Assembly (NCBI GenBank): GCA_021772985.1
Contig: JAJFKX010000019.1
Location: forward strand, 434,001-498,000
Length of the DNA: 64,000 nt
Origin: Gammaproteobacteria bacterium
GTDB taxonomy: Bacteria; Pseudomonadota; Gammaproteobacteria; Xanthomonadales; Wenzhouxiangellaceae
Direction of reading: 5' to 3'
Under the pieces are notes generated by a model, which searched no databases, was not told the origin of the DNA, and saw only the letters and a program-made list of their open reading frames with translations. Positions 33,704 through 44,441 of the stretch are shown here, one piece after another. A program made the translations under genes and the position numbers. Positions within the stretch are counted from its first letter, which is position 1. Each line of letters starts with the position of its first letter.

Positions 33704-34939
33704 TCAGAACTCACCCTTGAACCAGCTTTTCATTCTGGACACCAAGCCTTCCTGCCCCTGACGGTAATAACGATTGGATAGGCCACCGGCACGGCTACCA
33801 TGCAGCAGCAAGCCGACACCTGCGGCATACGCGTGCTTGGTGACTACTTCAGATAACCCGGTGACATGTTCAGCCCTACCCAGCCGCACCGGCATATGGA
33901 ATATTTCCTCAGCCAGCTCAACCACACCATCCAGGTGTGCGGCACCACCGGTCAAAACCAGACCGGCTCGCACCATATTTTCAAAACCGGTCCGCCTCAA
34001 TTCAGCCTGTACCATTTGAAAAATTTCTCGGAAGCGGGCCTCAATAACCTGAGCCAGCGTTTCACGAGCCAGTCTCTGCGGTTGTCGATCACCAACACTA
34101 GGTACTTGAATCGTGTCTTCACCGCTAACCATTTGTACCAATGCACACCCAAACTTGATCTTGATATCTTCGGCATATTGGGTCGGGGTACGCAGCGCCA
34201 CGGCAATGTCATTGCTGACTTGATCACCGGCAATTGGAACACACGCGGTATGACGGATTGCTCCACCTGCAAACACTGCTAAATCAGTAGTACCTGCTCC
34301 AATATCCAACAAACCAACACCCAGGTCTTTATCGTCATCGGTCAATACGGCGTTACTGGAAGCGATGGGTTGTAAGATCAGGTCATCAACCTGCAAGCCA
34401 CAGCGTGCAATGCACTTGGTCAAATTCTGCACAGCACTTTGCGCAGCAGTGACCACATGTACATGCGCCTCCAGACGTACTCCAGACATACCTATGGGTT
34501 GCCGGATGCCATCCTGTTTATCGATCACGTATTCCTGCGGTAATACATGCAATATCCGTTGGTCTGCGGGCACTGCAACAGCCCGGGCCGCATCCAGCAC
34601 CCGGTCTACATCTGAATCCGTTACCTCTTTATCCTTAATTGCCACAATCCCATGAGAATTCATACCACGGATATGATTGCCTGAAATCCCTGCGTAAACC
34701 GATTGAATCTCACAGTCTGCCATTAATTCAGCTTCCTCAATGGCCCGCTGGATAGCGTGTTCAGTAGCTTCAATATCCACCACCACCCCTCGCTTCAAAC
34801 CGCGTGATGGATGTGAACCCAAACCGACAACTTCAACCATGCCGTCGGGGTGTTGTTCTGCAACTATCGCCACCACTTTGGCGGTGCCTACATCCAAACC
34901 GACGATCATTGACTTGTCATGCTTTCGTGCCATCTTCAA
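33704..34939 (-). CDS. ftsA: Cell division protein FtsA
   Basis: MIVGLDVGTAKVVAIVAE; LDIGAGTTDLAVFAGGAIRHTA; LTGGAAHLDGV. Confidence 0.97.
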   Translation of the reverse strand: MKMARKHDKSMIVGLDVGTAKVVAIVAEQHPDGMVEVVGLGSHPSRGLKRGVVVDIEATEHAIQRAIEEAELMADCEIQSVYAGISGNHIRGMNSHGIVAIKDKEVTDSDVDRVLDAARAVAVPADQRILHVLPQEYVIDKQDGIRQPIGMSGVRLEAHVHVVTAAQSAVQNLTKCIARCGLQVDDLILQPIASSNAVLTDDDKDLGVGLLDIGAGTTDLAVFAGGAIRHTACVPIAGDQVSNDIAVALRTPTQYAEDIKIKFGCALVQMVSGEDTIQVPSVGDRQPQRLARETLAQVIEARFREIFQMVQAELRRTGFENMVRAGLVLTGGAAHLDGVVELAEEIFHMPVRLGRAEHVTGLSEVVTKHAYAAGVGLLLHGSRAGGLSNRYYRQGQEGLVSRMKSWFKGEF

Positions 34940-35721
34940 CCTCTATCCGTTGCTGGCGACTGTGTTATCTGCCCCGCTGCCAGCGGTGATTCAGTGACCG
35001 CTGATACCGGTTCACGGACCAATACCAAACCATTGCTGTAACGCATATCAATAATGGTCGGTCTGGTACCCTTGTTAACCAGCTCCGGCCACACATTAAG
35101 CATCCTGTTCAAGCGTTGTTGTTGATGTTCACGCCCAAGTTCAACCTGCAATTTTTCATCAAACATCACTTGCCAACTGCCACGTGCCGATAACGTCAAC
35201 ATGGTCAGTCGCAAGCCCTGCTCGGCCGCCTGTTGGCGCCAGTCCAGCCAGTTTCTAATGACCCGTTCACGGTGTTCATCCGGGCCGTTCAGGGTTGGTA
35301 AACCCTGAATACGGGTATTTCCGGCATCAGCAAATAATTGGCCGCGATCACTCAACAATTGCTGCTCACCCCAGTAAGCCACAGGGTGGTGTTCCTGAAT
35401 GGTGATATATAAAGTATCCGGCCATTCCCTGCGCAATTCTGCACTGGCCACCCAGCTCAGCTGATTAACACTGGCAGTCAATGCCGTCATATCCAGCGCA
35501 AAGAAACCACCATCCAGCTGATCCAGCAACCGACCACGAACCTGATCATCACTGACTCTTTCACCCGGGCCATTAATCACCACCCATTGAATCGGCCAAC
35601 GATCACCTGCTATCCACCCTAGCCCCAGCCAGGTGACCAATAGCCCAAGACTAAGCAGAACCATGCACCACCAAAGCAATCCGTGGACACGCCTTTCAGG
35701 TGTTTGCGCTGGTTGACTCAT
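34936..35721 (-). CDS. ftsQ: Cell division protein FtsQ
   Basis: Single TM plus POTRA-like region; WPIQWVVINGPGERVSDDQVRGRL; WPDTLYITIQEHHPVAYWGEQQLLSDRGQLF; synteny. Confidence 0.93.
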   Translation of the reverse strand: MSQPAQTPERRVHGLLWWCMVLLSLGLLVTWLGLGWIAGDRWPIQWVVINGPGERVSDDQVRGRLLDQLDGGFFALDMTALTASVNQLSWVASAELRREWPDTLYITIQEHHPVAYWGEQQLLSDRGQLFADAGNTRIQGLPTLNGPDEHRERVIRNWLDWRQQAAEQGLRLTMLTLSARGSWQVMFDEKLQVELGREHQQQRLNRMLNVWPELVNKGTRPTIIDMRYSNGLVLVREPVSAVTESPLAAGQITQSPATDRG

Positions 35722-36677
35722 AGCGGCGGCTGCATCGAGGTTTCCAGAATCGCCCAGATCAGTTGGTCATAGGTATAACCAGCCGCATGGGCAGCTTTCG
35801 GCACCAAACTATGATTGGTCATACCTGGAACTGTATTAACTTCCAGTAGCCAGTTATTACCCTGCTGATCGCGCATGAAATCCACCCGCCCCCAGCCACT
35901 GACACCCACTGCCTGAACGGCGGCCCTGGTCTGTTGCTTTAGCACCTGTTCCTGCTCTTCACTCAGGGTATTGCCATCATAATGTGTGTTTTCGCTTTGA
36001 TACTTTGAGTGATAATCGTAAAAACCATGTTCCGGCCTGATCCGCAAACTGGGGAACAGTGATTGCTGTACGAAAGCTACGGTGTAGTCATCACCATCAA
36101 TGAACTTTTCAATCAGCAGCAATTTGTCATACTGCCGTGCTTCTGCGAGCGCATCGGGCAACTCTTCAAGTGTCTTTACAATACTGATTCCGACCGTAGA
36201 ACCCTGCTGGTTTGGTTTAACCACCACCGGCAACCACTGCTGCAGTAGATCCAGCTCATGCGCATCAGGCTGCCGATTATTTTCCAACGCAATAAACTCT
36301 GCAGTCGGCAGTTTCAATTGCTGCCAGATTTGTTTGCTGCGAACTTTATCCATTGCCAGCGCAGTTCCCAATACATCACTGCCGGTCACCGGCAACTTAT
36401 ATGCATGCAACAAACCCTGCAGCACACCGTCCTCACCATCAGCACCGTGCAAGACGTTAAACACTCGATCAACAGTCTCGCCATTAATCGTATTAATCAG
36501 TGCTGATAAACCATCAACTGCTACTGCCTTGATACCTTGATTTCGCAGCGATTCGAGTACCGCATTACCACTATCCAGCGATACTTCCCGCTCTGCAGAT
36601 TGGCCGCCGTGCAATACCGCTACTTGACCAAATTCCGATGCGCGATGCACTTGACGATTCAAACCGACCCAATTCAT
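35718..36677 (-). CDS. ddl: D-alanine--D-alanine ligase
   Basis: VAVLHGGQSAEREVSLDSG; VKPNQQGSTVGISIV; WLLEVNTVPGMTNHSLVPKAA. Confidence 0.96.
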   Translation of the reverse strand: MNWVGLNRQVHRASEFGQVAVLHGGQSAEREVSLDSGNAVLESLRNQGIKAVAVDGLSALINTINGETVDRVFNVLHGADGEDGVLQGLLHAYKLPVTGSDVLGTALAMDKVRSKQIWQQLKLPTAEFIALENNRQPDAHELDLLQQWLPVVVKPNQQGSTVGISIVKTLEELPDALAEARQYDKLLLIEKFIDGDDYTVAFVQQSLFPSLRIRPEHGFYDYHSKYQSENTHYDGNTLSEEQEQVLKQQTRAAVQAVGVSGWGRVDFMRDQQGNNWLLEVNTVPGMTNHSLVPKAAHAAGYTYDQLIWAILETSMQPPL

Positions 36678-38095
36678 GCCGTTAGCCCCTGACATAAACT
36701 TGCGCCGACCCGCCCTATATCACCAGCTCCTAACAACAGCACCAGATCATCCGGCTGTAACAGCGCCGGCAATTCATAACTCAATTCATCCAAGCCTGGA
36801 ATAAGAATGGGTTCGCTCTTACCACGTGCCCGGATCGCCTGACATAACCGGGCACTGTTCACGCCATCTAAAGGCTCTTCTCCAGCCGGATAAACATCAG
36901 TAATGACCAACACATCCGCAGCACCACTAAGCACACCGGCAAAATCATCAAATAATGCCCGGGTACGTGAATACCGATGCGGCTGAAACACTGCAACCAG
37001 GCGATGTTCAGGCCAGCCTTGTCGGGCGGCTTCCAGGGTTGCTGATAATTCTGTCGGATGGTGCCCATAGTCTTCATAGATCAAAGCATGGCCATTGCCA
37101 ACCGATGCTGTGCCGACCAGCGCAAACCGCCGGTGGATTCCTTCGAATTCGCTTAAACAACTTTGAATATTTTCAGCAGATATTCCCAACTCCAGCGCCA
37201 CAGCAATTGCACCCAAAGCATTACGTACGTTATGTTCGCCAGGCAAATTCAGCTCAACAGGAATAGGTGCGGTTTCCTGCAAGCAGAGCTCAAAAGACAT
37301 TCGCCCACCTTTTTGCTGTAGGTTTTGGGCACGAATGTCAGCGCTCTCATTTAATCCATAAGTCACAACCGAACGTGCTACATCCGGCACTAAACGTACA
37401 ACTTCAGCATCATCGGTACATAAAATAGCTTGTCCATAAAAGGGCAGATGATGAAGAAATTCCAAAAAGGCCAATCTTAGCCTTGCAAAACTATTATCGT
37501 AATTTTCCAAATGATCACGGTCGATATTGGTAACCACCGAGATAACTGGTTGCAGCAATAAAAATGACCCATCGCTTTCATCCGCTTCGGCCACAAGGTA
37601 TTGGCCTTCACCTAATCGGGCATGACTACCGAAAGCGTTAACCAAACCGCCAATAATAAAGGTTGGATCCAATCCACCTTCAGCCAACAAACTGGCGGTC
37701 AAACTGGTGGTGGTGGTTTTTCCATGGGTTCCGGCAACAGCGATTCCTTCGCGGAAGCGCATCAACTCAGCAAGCATTTCAGCTCGTCTTACCACAGGAA
37801 TACGCTTAACATGCGCAGCCTGCAATTCAGGGTTGTCAGTGGTAATAGCGGTGGATACCACCAATACATCGGCGTTTTTAATATTTTCAGAAGAATGTCC
37901 GATAAATACTCTTGCGCCCAGCTGTTGTAAATGCTCAGTTACCTTGCTGGTACGTATATCTGAACCGCTGACAGCAAACCCAAGATTTATCAATACCTCG
38001 GCAATACCGCTCATTCCGCTGCCACCGATGCCAACCAAATGCACACCGCGAATGCGCCGCATGAAACTGGAACCTGGAATTGGCATGTGTCTCAT
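36674..38095 (-). CDS. murC: UDP-N-acetylmuramate--L-alanine ligase
   Basis: HLVGIGGSGMSGIAEVLINLGF; GTHGKTTTTSL; VFQPHRYSRTRALFDDFA. Confidence 0.97.
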   Translation of the reverse strand: MRHMPIPGSSFMRRIRGVHLVGIGGSGMSGIAEVLINLGFAVSGSDIRTSKVTEHLQQLGARVFIGHSSENIKNADVLVVSTAITTDNPELQAAHVKRIPVVRRAEMLAELMRFREGIAVAGTHGKTTTTSLTASLLAEGGLDPTFIIGGLVNAFGSHARLGEGQYLVAEADESDGSFLLLQPVISVVTNIDRDHLENYDNSFARLRLAFLEFLHHLPFYGQAILCTDDAEVVRLVPDVARSVVTYGLNESADIRAQNLQQKGGRMSFELCLQETAPIPVELNLPGEHNVRNALGAIAVALELGISAENIQSCLSEFEGIHRRFALVGTASVGNGHALIYEDYGHHPTELSATLEAARQGWPEHRLVAVFQPHRYSRTRALFDDFAGVLSGAADVLVITDVYPAGEEPLDGVNSARLCQAIRARGKSEPILIPGLDELSYELPALLQPDDLVLLLGAGDIGRVGASLCQGLTA

Positions 38096-39201
38096 AACGC
38101 ATCCACCTGCAGACATATATCTGCCAACTGCCGTGCAGAGTGCTGTGGATGTAATTGCTGTGCGGCCTTTGCCATGAGCAATAATCGTTCTCGATCAGAT
38201 AACAAATTGGCCAAATCCTTGGCGGTGTCCAGCAGTTGTAATTGCGCATCTGTCATCATCACTGCAGCACCGGCTGTTGTCAGCACCTTGGCATTAGCAG
38301 TTTGGTGATCATCGACTGCATGTGGGAACGGCACCAGTAAACTGGCAACACCCACGGCAGCCAGTTCACTGACAGTCATGGCACCTGAGCGGGCGATCAC
38401 AATATCGGCCCACGCATAGGCACCAGCCATATCTTCAATGAACATTTCAATATTGGGTTTTAGTCCGGTTGCCTGATAAGCGTTACGGCATTCAGCTTCA
38501 CGTCGGGCACCGCATTGATGGCGAATACTCAGGGCACCTCCATCCACACCGGCAAGCAACATCGGCAGGTAAATATTCAATGCCCGGGCACCCTGACTAC
38601 CGCCCAATATCAGTACGTTCAGAGGGGCTTTCACACGTGCCTGATAACGCTTTTCCGGCAATGCCAACTGCAGACATGACTCACGCACCGGATTACCAAC
38701 TGTCAATGCCTGTAATTTATCGGGGAAACTGTCGGCAAATCCCTGACATACCACTTTGGCAATCCGTGCTAACACCCTGTTGGTTAAACCCGGGTGGCGA
38801 TTCTGCTCATGCACAATCAGCGGCAAGCCCAGGCTGCGTGCTGCCAGCCCGCCAGGCCCTGCGGCAAAACCGCCCATACTGAGCACACTGCCCGGCTGTA
38901 AATCCTTAAGCAACTTTCGTGCTGCCAGCACACTTTGAGTCAACACCCAGGGCATGGCTGCCCAGCGCAAGATACCTTTACCACGCAGGCTTTTAATAGC
39001 TAAACCATGGAACCAATAGCCCCGCTCCGGCACCAGTTGTGCTTCCATACCGGCACTGCTTCCTAACCAGGAAACACGGTGTCCGCGAGCAGCCAACTCA
39101 TCTGCTACCGCCAATCCCGGCATGATGTGACCACCTGTCCCACCTGCCAGAATCGCTACATGCTTGGGCACAAAATTTCGCATGCGTTCTGGAATATTCA
39201 T
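38092..39201 (-). CDS. murG: Undecaprenyl-PP-MurNAc-pentapeptide-UDP-GlcNAc GlcNAc transferase
   Basis: ILAGGTGGHIMPGLAVADEL; HEQNRHPGLTNRVLA; ARSGAMTVSELAAVGVASLLVPFPHAVDDHQTANA. Confidence 0.97.
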   Translation of the reverse strand: MNIPERMRNFVPKHVAILAGGTGGHIMPGLAVADELAARGHRVSWLGSSAGMEAQLVPERGYWFHGLAIKSLRGKGILRWAAMPWVLTQSVLAARKLLKDLQPGSVLSMGGFAAGPGGLAARSLGLPLIVHEQNRHPGLTNRVLARIAKVVCQGFADSFPDKLQALTVGNPVRESCLQLALPEKRYQARVKAPLNVLILGGSQGARALNIYLPMLLAGVDGGALSIRHQCGARREAECRNAYQATGLKPNIEMFIEDMAGAYAWADIVIARSGAMTVSELAAVGVASLLVPFPHAVDDHQTANAKVLTTAGAAVMMTDAQLQLLDTAKDLANLLSDRERLLLMAKAAQQLHPQHSARQLADICLQVDAL

Positions 39202-40406
39202 GCCATGGACCCCACTGAAAAATCTCGTCGCCCGGTGTTATTGCGTGTTTGAGGACGCGCGAGCCGGGTACGATCCAACTCCAGTTTGACCCGGATCACG
39301 ATAGCAATAGCGATACAAGTCATCAACAAACTGCTGCCACCTGAACTTATCAATGGCAAGGTCAAGCCTTTGGTCGGCAACACTCCCAGGTTAACGCCCA
39401 TATTAATCAGTGCCTGCATAGCCAGCCATAGGCCAACCCCCCAACAGACAAAGCCGGCAAATGGCTGAGCTTCCCGGTGTGCTTGTAATCCTATCAACAA
39501 GATCCGGGTAATCAGGGCAAAATACAGCACTATTACACACAGTACGCCGACCAAACCCAGCTCTTCTGCCATGACTGCGAAAATAAAATCTGTATGAGCT
39601 TCGGGTAGATAAAAAAGTTTTTGCACGCTTGCCCCCAGACCCACGCCAAACAATTCACCCCGACCGACTGCAATTAATGCCTGAGCCAACTGAAAGCCAC
39701 TGCCATTTACATCCGCCCAGGGGTCCAGAAAACTTACAATCCGACGCAACCTGTAAGGCTCCAACGCGGCATAGCCGAACATTGGCGTGGCCGCAACCAG
39801 CAATATCATCAGGTAACGCCAGGCGGCACCTGCCAAAAACAGTAAGCCAATCGTTATTGCCGCCAGTACCATGGCACTACCCAAATCTGGCTGTGCCAGC
39901 AAGATGACTGATAACAATGCCACCAAACCCAATGGTTTTAATGTTTCAAAGAACCGGTTTGGCAACAGGTTGGCACGTTGTTCCAGATAACCCGCAAGAT
40001 AGATAATCAACATCAGTTTGACCACTTCGACCACCTGAAAGCGGGCAACACCCAGATTAATCCAACGACTGCTGCCATTCACCTCAGCACCCAGGCCAGG
40101 CACCAGTGGGAGCAGAATCACCAAGACCATCAACAACAACATCGCCTTGCTGCATTTTTGCAGCCAGCGAACTGGCACACGCAGGCAAATCATGCCCAGC
40201 AATACTCCGCCTGCCAGAAAAATACCATGTCGGATAAGGTAATAATAAGGGCTGACGCCATGATCAACGGCAATCGCGCCGGAAGCCGAACCAACCATTA
40301 CCAAGCCCAATAATGCCAATAGCAGCGCCGGCAGCAACACTGCTTTATCAACAGTCAACTGCCGAACTCGGTCCTGCCAGCGATGGGCTTGCATGCGTAC
40401 CGCCAT
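39198..40406 (-). CDS. ftsW: Lipid II polymerase / SEDS protein FtsW
   Basis: Polytopic SEDS protein; LNGSSRWINLG-like; ALIAVGRGELFGVGLGASVQKLFYLPEAHTDFIFAVMAEELG; GLTLPLISSGGSS. Confidence 0.96.
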   Translation of the reverse strand: MAVRMQAHRWQDRVRQLTVDKAVLLPALLLALLGLVMVGSASGAIAVDHGVSPYYYLIRHGIFLAGGVLLGMICLRVPVRWLQKCSKAMLLLMVLVILLPLVPGLGAEVNGSSRWINLGVARFQVVEVVKLMLIIYLAGYLEQRANLLPNRFFETLKPLGLVALLSVILLAQPDLGSAMVLAAITIGLLFLAGAAWRYLMILLVAATPMFGYAALEPYRLRRIVSFLDPWADVNGSGFQLAQALIAVGRGELFGVGLGASVQKLFYLPEAHTDFIFAVMAEELGLVGVLCVIVLYFALITRILLIGLQAHREAQPFAGFVCWGVGLWLAMQALINMGVNLGVLPTKGLTLPLISSGGSSLLMTCIAIAIVIRVKLELDRTRLARPQTRNNTGRRDFSVGSMA

Positions 40407-41488
40407 TACCGCACTTTAAGCGTTGCCAGACTGAGCAAGACCAGCACCACCGAAATAATCCAGAAACGCACAATCACGCGTGGCTCCGGCCAGCCTTTAA
40501 GCTCAAAATGATGGTGTATAGGTGCCATTCGAAACACCCGTTTGCCAGTCAGTTTGAATGAAGCCACTTGAATGATTACTGATACGGTTTCAATCACAAA
40601 CAAACCGCTCATCAGGATAAATGCCAGCTCATGCCTTACAATCAGAGCCACTGTTGCCAGCGCTGCACCGATTGATAGAGCACCAATATCTCCCATGAAT
40701 ACCTGGGCCGGGTATGTGTTAAACCACAAAAACCCAAGACCGGCACCAGCAAGCGCCGCGCAAAAAATAGCCAGTTCACCTGCACCGGCAATGTAAGGAA
40801 TGCCCAGATAATCAGCAAACACCACGTTGCCGGTTGCATATGCAAAAATACCCATTGCACTGGCCACCAATACCGACGGCATAATTGCCAAACCATCCAG
40901 ACCATCAGTCAAATTGACTGCATTGCTGAAACCGACCACCATCAAATACGCCCAGGCAATAAAGCCGACACCCAAAGGCAACCATAAGCCTTTGAAAAAC
41001 GGAATCAACAACATGGTCTGTTCCGCCAAAGTGGCATTTTGATACAGGTAATATGCTACCCCTATACCCAGTATCGATTGCGCCAGATACTTCCAGCGGG
41101 CAGGCAATCCCCGGCTGTTTTTCAATACTAGCTTGCGGTAATCATCGAGCCAGCCAATCAATCCAAAACCAAGTGCAACCAGCACTACCAGCCACACATA
41201 AGCATTGCTCAAATCACCCCATAGCATCACCGATAAAATCATCGTGAATAAAATCAGCACCCCGCCCATGGTGGGTGTTCCAGCCTTGCTCAGATGTGAT
41301 TGCGGACCATCGTCTCGAATCGGCTGGCCAACCTGGCGGGTTTGCAGATGTCTAATCATCCATGGGCCAATCGTCAGAGACAGTGCCAATGAGGTCAGCG
41401 CCGCTAAAATAGATCGAAAAGTCAGATAACTGAACAGATTGAAATCAGCGTTATATTGAGCCAGTAATTCAGTTAACCAATAAAGCAT
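40406..41488 (-). CDS. mraY: Phospho-N-acetylmuramoyl-pentapeptide-transferase
   Basis: [55 protein letters not shown] at 41488 overlaps murF stop. Confidence 0.97.
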   Translation of the reverse strand: MLYWLTELLAQYNADFNLFSYLTFRSILAALTSLALSLTIGPWMIRHLQTRQVGQPIRDDGPQSHLSKAGTPTMGGVLILFTMILSVMLWGDLSNAYVWLVVLVALGFGLIGWLDDYRKLVLKNSRGLPARWKYLAQSILGIGVAYYLYQNATLAEQTMLLIPFFKGLWLPLGVGFIAWAYLMVVGFSNAVNLTDGLDGLAIMPSVLVASAMGIFAYATGNVVFADYLGIPYIAGAGELAIFCAALAGAGLGFLWFNTYPAQVFMGDIGALSIGAALATVALIVRHELAFILMSGLFVIETVSVIIQVASFKLTGKRVFRMAPIHHHFELKGWPEPRVIVRFWIISVVLVLLSLATLKVR

Positions 41489-42891
41489 CAGACCGCTCTC
41501 CCAAGTTTGCATGTGGCATCCTGCAGCGGCAAATGACGGTCGCAATCAATAACTGTCAATGCATTCACCACCAACTCCATTCCTGCTGCCCGTGAACCTT
41601 TCACCAGCAAACTGACTTGCGCATTCAGTTGGTCTTGCAATGCGTCAATCAACATAGTCTTCTCCGGGTAATGCTCTGCACCAGCACCAAACCCGGCAAT
41701 AGCGTGGCGGCTTAGCTCACCAGTAGCATACAAACGACTGATACCACTGGCTCGTGCTTGCTCACCCGCTTGCCAATGCAGTTGTGGACTTTGCTGGCCA
41801 AGTTCACCCATATCTCCCAGGGCCAACCAGCATTCGCGATCATTGTCTGTTTCAGCCAAAGATTCCAGCGCAGCTGTCAGCGAACCCGGGTTAGCGTTAT
41901 AGGTATCGTCAATAATGATTGATCCACGCATCCCGGCTTTGCGCTGAAGCCGGCCTTGATAACCAGCGTAACTGCTTAACCCGACAGCAATAACTGCAGG
42001 ATCAATCTGCATAGCCAGTGCAGCGATTATTGCTGCCGCGGCGTTGTCACGATTATGTCGACCTGGAACCTGCAGGCGACAATCCAATTCACCTCCTGCA
42101 AAGGAAAAATGCACCACTCCAGCAGTTTCATGCCAGTGCACATCAGCAGCTTGCCGGGACCCAAAAGTCTGGCTATTCAAATTCCCTGCAGCCTGTCTCA
42201 GCAACTCAACATGCTCGCAGCAAAGCGGATATATCGCCAAACCGTCCGCCTGCAGGTTTGCAAACAACTCAGCTTTGGTTCGCGCCACACCTTCCAGGTT
42301 CTTGAGACGTTCCAGATGCGCCGACCCAATATGGGTAATTATTCCAATTTGAGGTTGCGCCAGTTCTGCCAGCAAATGAATATCGCCTGGCTGCCCGGCG
42401 CCTAACTCCAACACTGCCACTTGATGCTGCTGATTTAATTCCAGCAGCATCAACGGTAAACCCAACTCATTATTGCGATTACCGGTGGTAATCAGTGCCT
42501 TATATCCAGCAGCTGCGAGAATACCTGCCAGCATTTCTTTAACCGTGGTTTTCCCATTACTGCCGGTAACCCCAATAACCGGCAGATTAAATTGCTTTCG
42601 CCAATACGCTGCCAGTTTTAATAATGCCTGATGAACATCGCTGACCACCACCTGCGGTAGCTGACCTTCAAGTTGACGTTCGACCAAGGCAGCAACAGCC
42701 CCAGCTGCTTGCGCTGCCGGCACAAAATCATGCCCATCCACGCGCGTCCCTTTGAATGCTGCGAACAACATGCCTTGCTGCAAAGTTCGAGTATCTATGT
42801 CGACACCACTGACCTGCTGCTGTCCCGCCTGCTCATCAGATAATTTACCACCAGTAATCTTGGCAACTTCTGTCAAGCTCAACTTCAACAT
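41488..42891 (-). CDS. murF: UDP-MurNAc-tripeptide--D-Ala-D-Ala ligase
   Basis: [30 protein letters not shown]. Confidence 0.96.
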   Translation of the reverse strand: MLKLSLTEVAKITGGKLSDEQAGQQQVSGVDIDTRTLQQGMLFAAFKGTRVDGHDFVPAAQAAGAVAALVERQLEGQLPQVVVSDVHQALLKLAAYWRKQFNLPVIGVTGSNGKTTVKEMLAGILAAAGYKALITTGNRNNELGLPLMLLELNQQHQVAVLELGAGQPGDIHLLAELAQPQIGIITHIGSAHLERLKNLEGVARTKAELFANLQADGLAIYPLCCEHVELLRQAAGNLNSQTFGSRQAADVHWHETAGVVHFSFAGGELDCRLQVPGRHNRDNAAAAIIAALAMQIDPAVIAVGLSSYAGYQGRLQRKAGMRGSIIIDDTYNANPGSLTAALESLAETDNDRECWLALGDMGELGQQSPQLHWQAGEQARASGISRLYATGELSRHAIAGFGAGAEHYPEKTMLIDALQDQLNAQVSLLVKGSRAAGMELVVNALTVIDCDRHLPLQDATCKLGRAV

Positions 42892-44441
42892 GCCAGTTGC
42901 TCCAGAATCTGTGCTGCCACGCTAACATCGTCAAAAGGCAATCGGCGATCACCAATCTGCTGAGTTTGCTCATGCCCTTTACCAGCGATCAAAATGCAAT
43001 CCCCCTGATGTGCACCGGTTATCGCCTGACGGATAGCTGACTCCCGATCAACTTCCAGTTGAACCTGTTCCGGATGCTGAAAACCTTCCCGGATATCATT
43101 CAATATCGTTTCAGGTTGTTCCTCCCTGGGGTTATCACTGGTGATAATGATGCGATCCGACAATCGTTCTGCAATGCTGCCCATTTGTGCACGTTTGCCA
43201 CGATCCCGTTCACCCCCGCAACCAAACACACACCACAGATCCGACTGTGTATGCCGGCGGCAACTTCGCAATGCATTGTCCAAGGCATCAGGCGTATGTG
43301 CATAATCCACAATCACCAACGGCTGTTGAGTTTGCCCAGGTACGCATTGCATTCGCCCGGGTACCGGCTGTAGTTTTTCAAGTGCGTTTAACATCTGCCC
43401 AAAGGGAACCCGCAGACTACCCAGGCAAGCAATACACGTAGCTAAGTTGGCTGCATTAAAACCACCCAGTAACCCGGTCTGCACGTCTGCGCAACCCCAG
43501 GGGCTGGAAATACTTATCTGCAACCCAGCGGGGCCTTTTTTTGACGCTTGATCCAGCATCACCGTGATGTCTGCCTGCTTTCCAGCAGCACTGGTGGTAA
43601 GCACCTGAACAGTTGCCGGCATCACCTTTTTGACGGTTGCTGCCAATTCAACACCATATTGATCATCGATACCTATCACAGCCGCACCGATTGGATGATC
43701 AGTAAACAAACGAAGTTTAGCCTTCAAGTAAGCAGCCATATCACCGTGGTAATCCAGATGGTCCTGGCTTAAATTTGTAAATGCAGCAATTGCGAAACGG
43801 GTACCTTTGGTACGCTGTTGTATTAATGCGTGTGAAGAAACTTCGATCGCTGCCAGGCTTACACTTTGCGCCACTAGCCTCGCCAGTGATCGCTGCAAAC
43901 TGATGCAATCCGGGGTTGTGTGTGTGGCATTATGCAGTTGTTCTACCAAACCCCAGCCCAAAGTCCCTAGCATGGCACCTGGCTGGTCCCAGATATTGCC
44001 GGCCATTTGTGCCAGGAAGTGTACACATGAACTTTTGCCATTGGTTCCGGTAATACCGATAACCGGAAGCTTGGCTGATGGATCATTGTAATACGCCACC
44101 GCCAACCGGGATAAATATCTGGACAAACCAGATACTGCAATTACCCTTTTCCATGTGATCGACCCGATTTTGTCCAGATCACCCAGCAGCATGTCATCCA
44201 CCAGACAACATGCAGCTCCTTGGGCAAGCGCGTGCTCGATATATCTTAAGCCGTCACCATGCGCAGACTTGATCGCCAAAAACACATCACCCGTTGAAAC
44301 CTGACGTGAATCAGTAACCAGTTCCTTGACCGGCATGCCCATATACTCGAGTGATGCATCAACTGGCTCCAAACCAGGAACCGATGACAGCAATTCACCA
44401 ACGGTGCATTGACTGAATGCAACTGATGGTGGGCAGCTCAT
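42885..44441 (-). CDS. murE: UDP-MurNAc-dipeptide--meso-DAP (or other diamino acid) ligase
   Basis: GITGTNGKSSCVHFLAQM; TTPDCISLQRSLA; DNPREEQPETILNDI (DNPR motif). Confidence 0.95.
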   Translation of the reverse strand: MSCPPSVAFSQCTVGELLSSVPGLEPVDASLEYMGMPVKELVTDSRQVSTGDVFLAIKSAHGDGLRYIEHALAQGAACCLVDDMLLGDLDKIGSITWKRVIAVSGLSRYLSRLAVAYYNDPSAKLPVIGITGTNGKSSCVHFLAQMAGNIWDQPGAMLGTLGWGLVEQLHNATHTTPDCISLQRSLARLVAQSVSLAAIEVSSHALIQQRTKGTRFAIAAFTNLSQDHLDYHGDMAAYLKAKLRLFTDHPIGAAVIGIDDQYGVELAATVKKVMPATVQVLTTSAAGKQADITVMLDQASKKGPAGLQISISSPWGCADVQTGLLGGFNAANLATCIACLGSLRVPFGQMLNALEKLQPVPGRMQCVPGQTQQPLVIVDYAHTPDALDNALRSCRRHTQSDLWCVFGCGGERDRGKRAQMGSIAERLSDRIIITSDNPREEQPETILNDIREGFQHPEQVQLEVDRESAIRQAITGAHQGDCILIAGKGHEQTQQIGDRRLPFDDVSVAAQILEQLAC

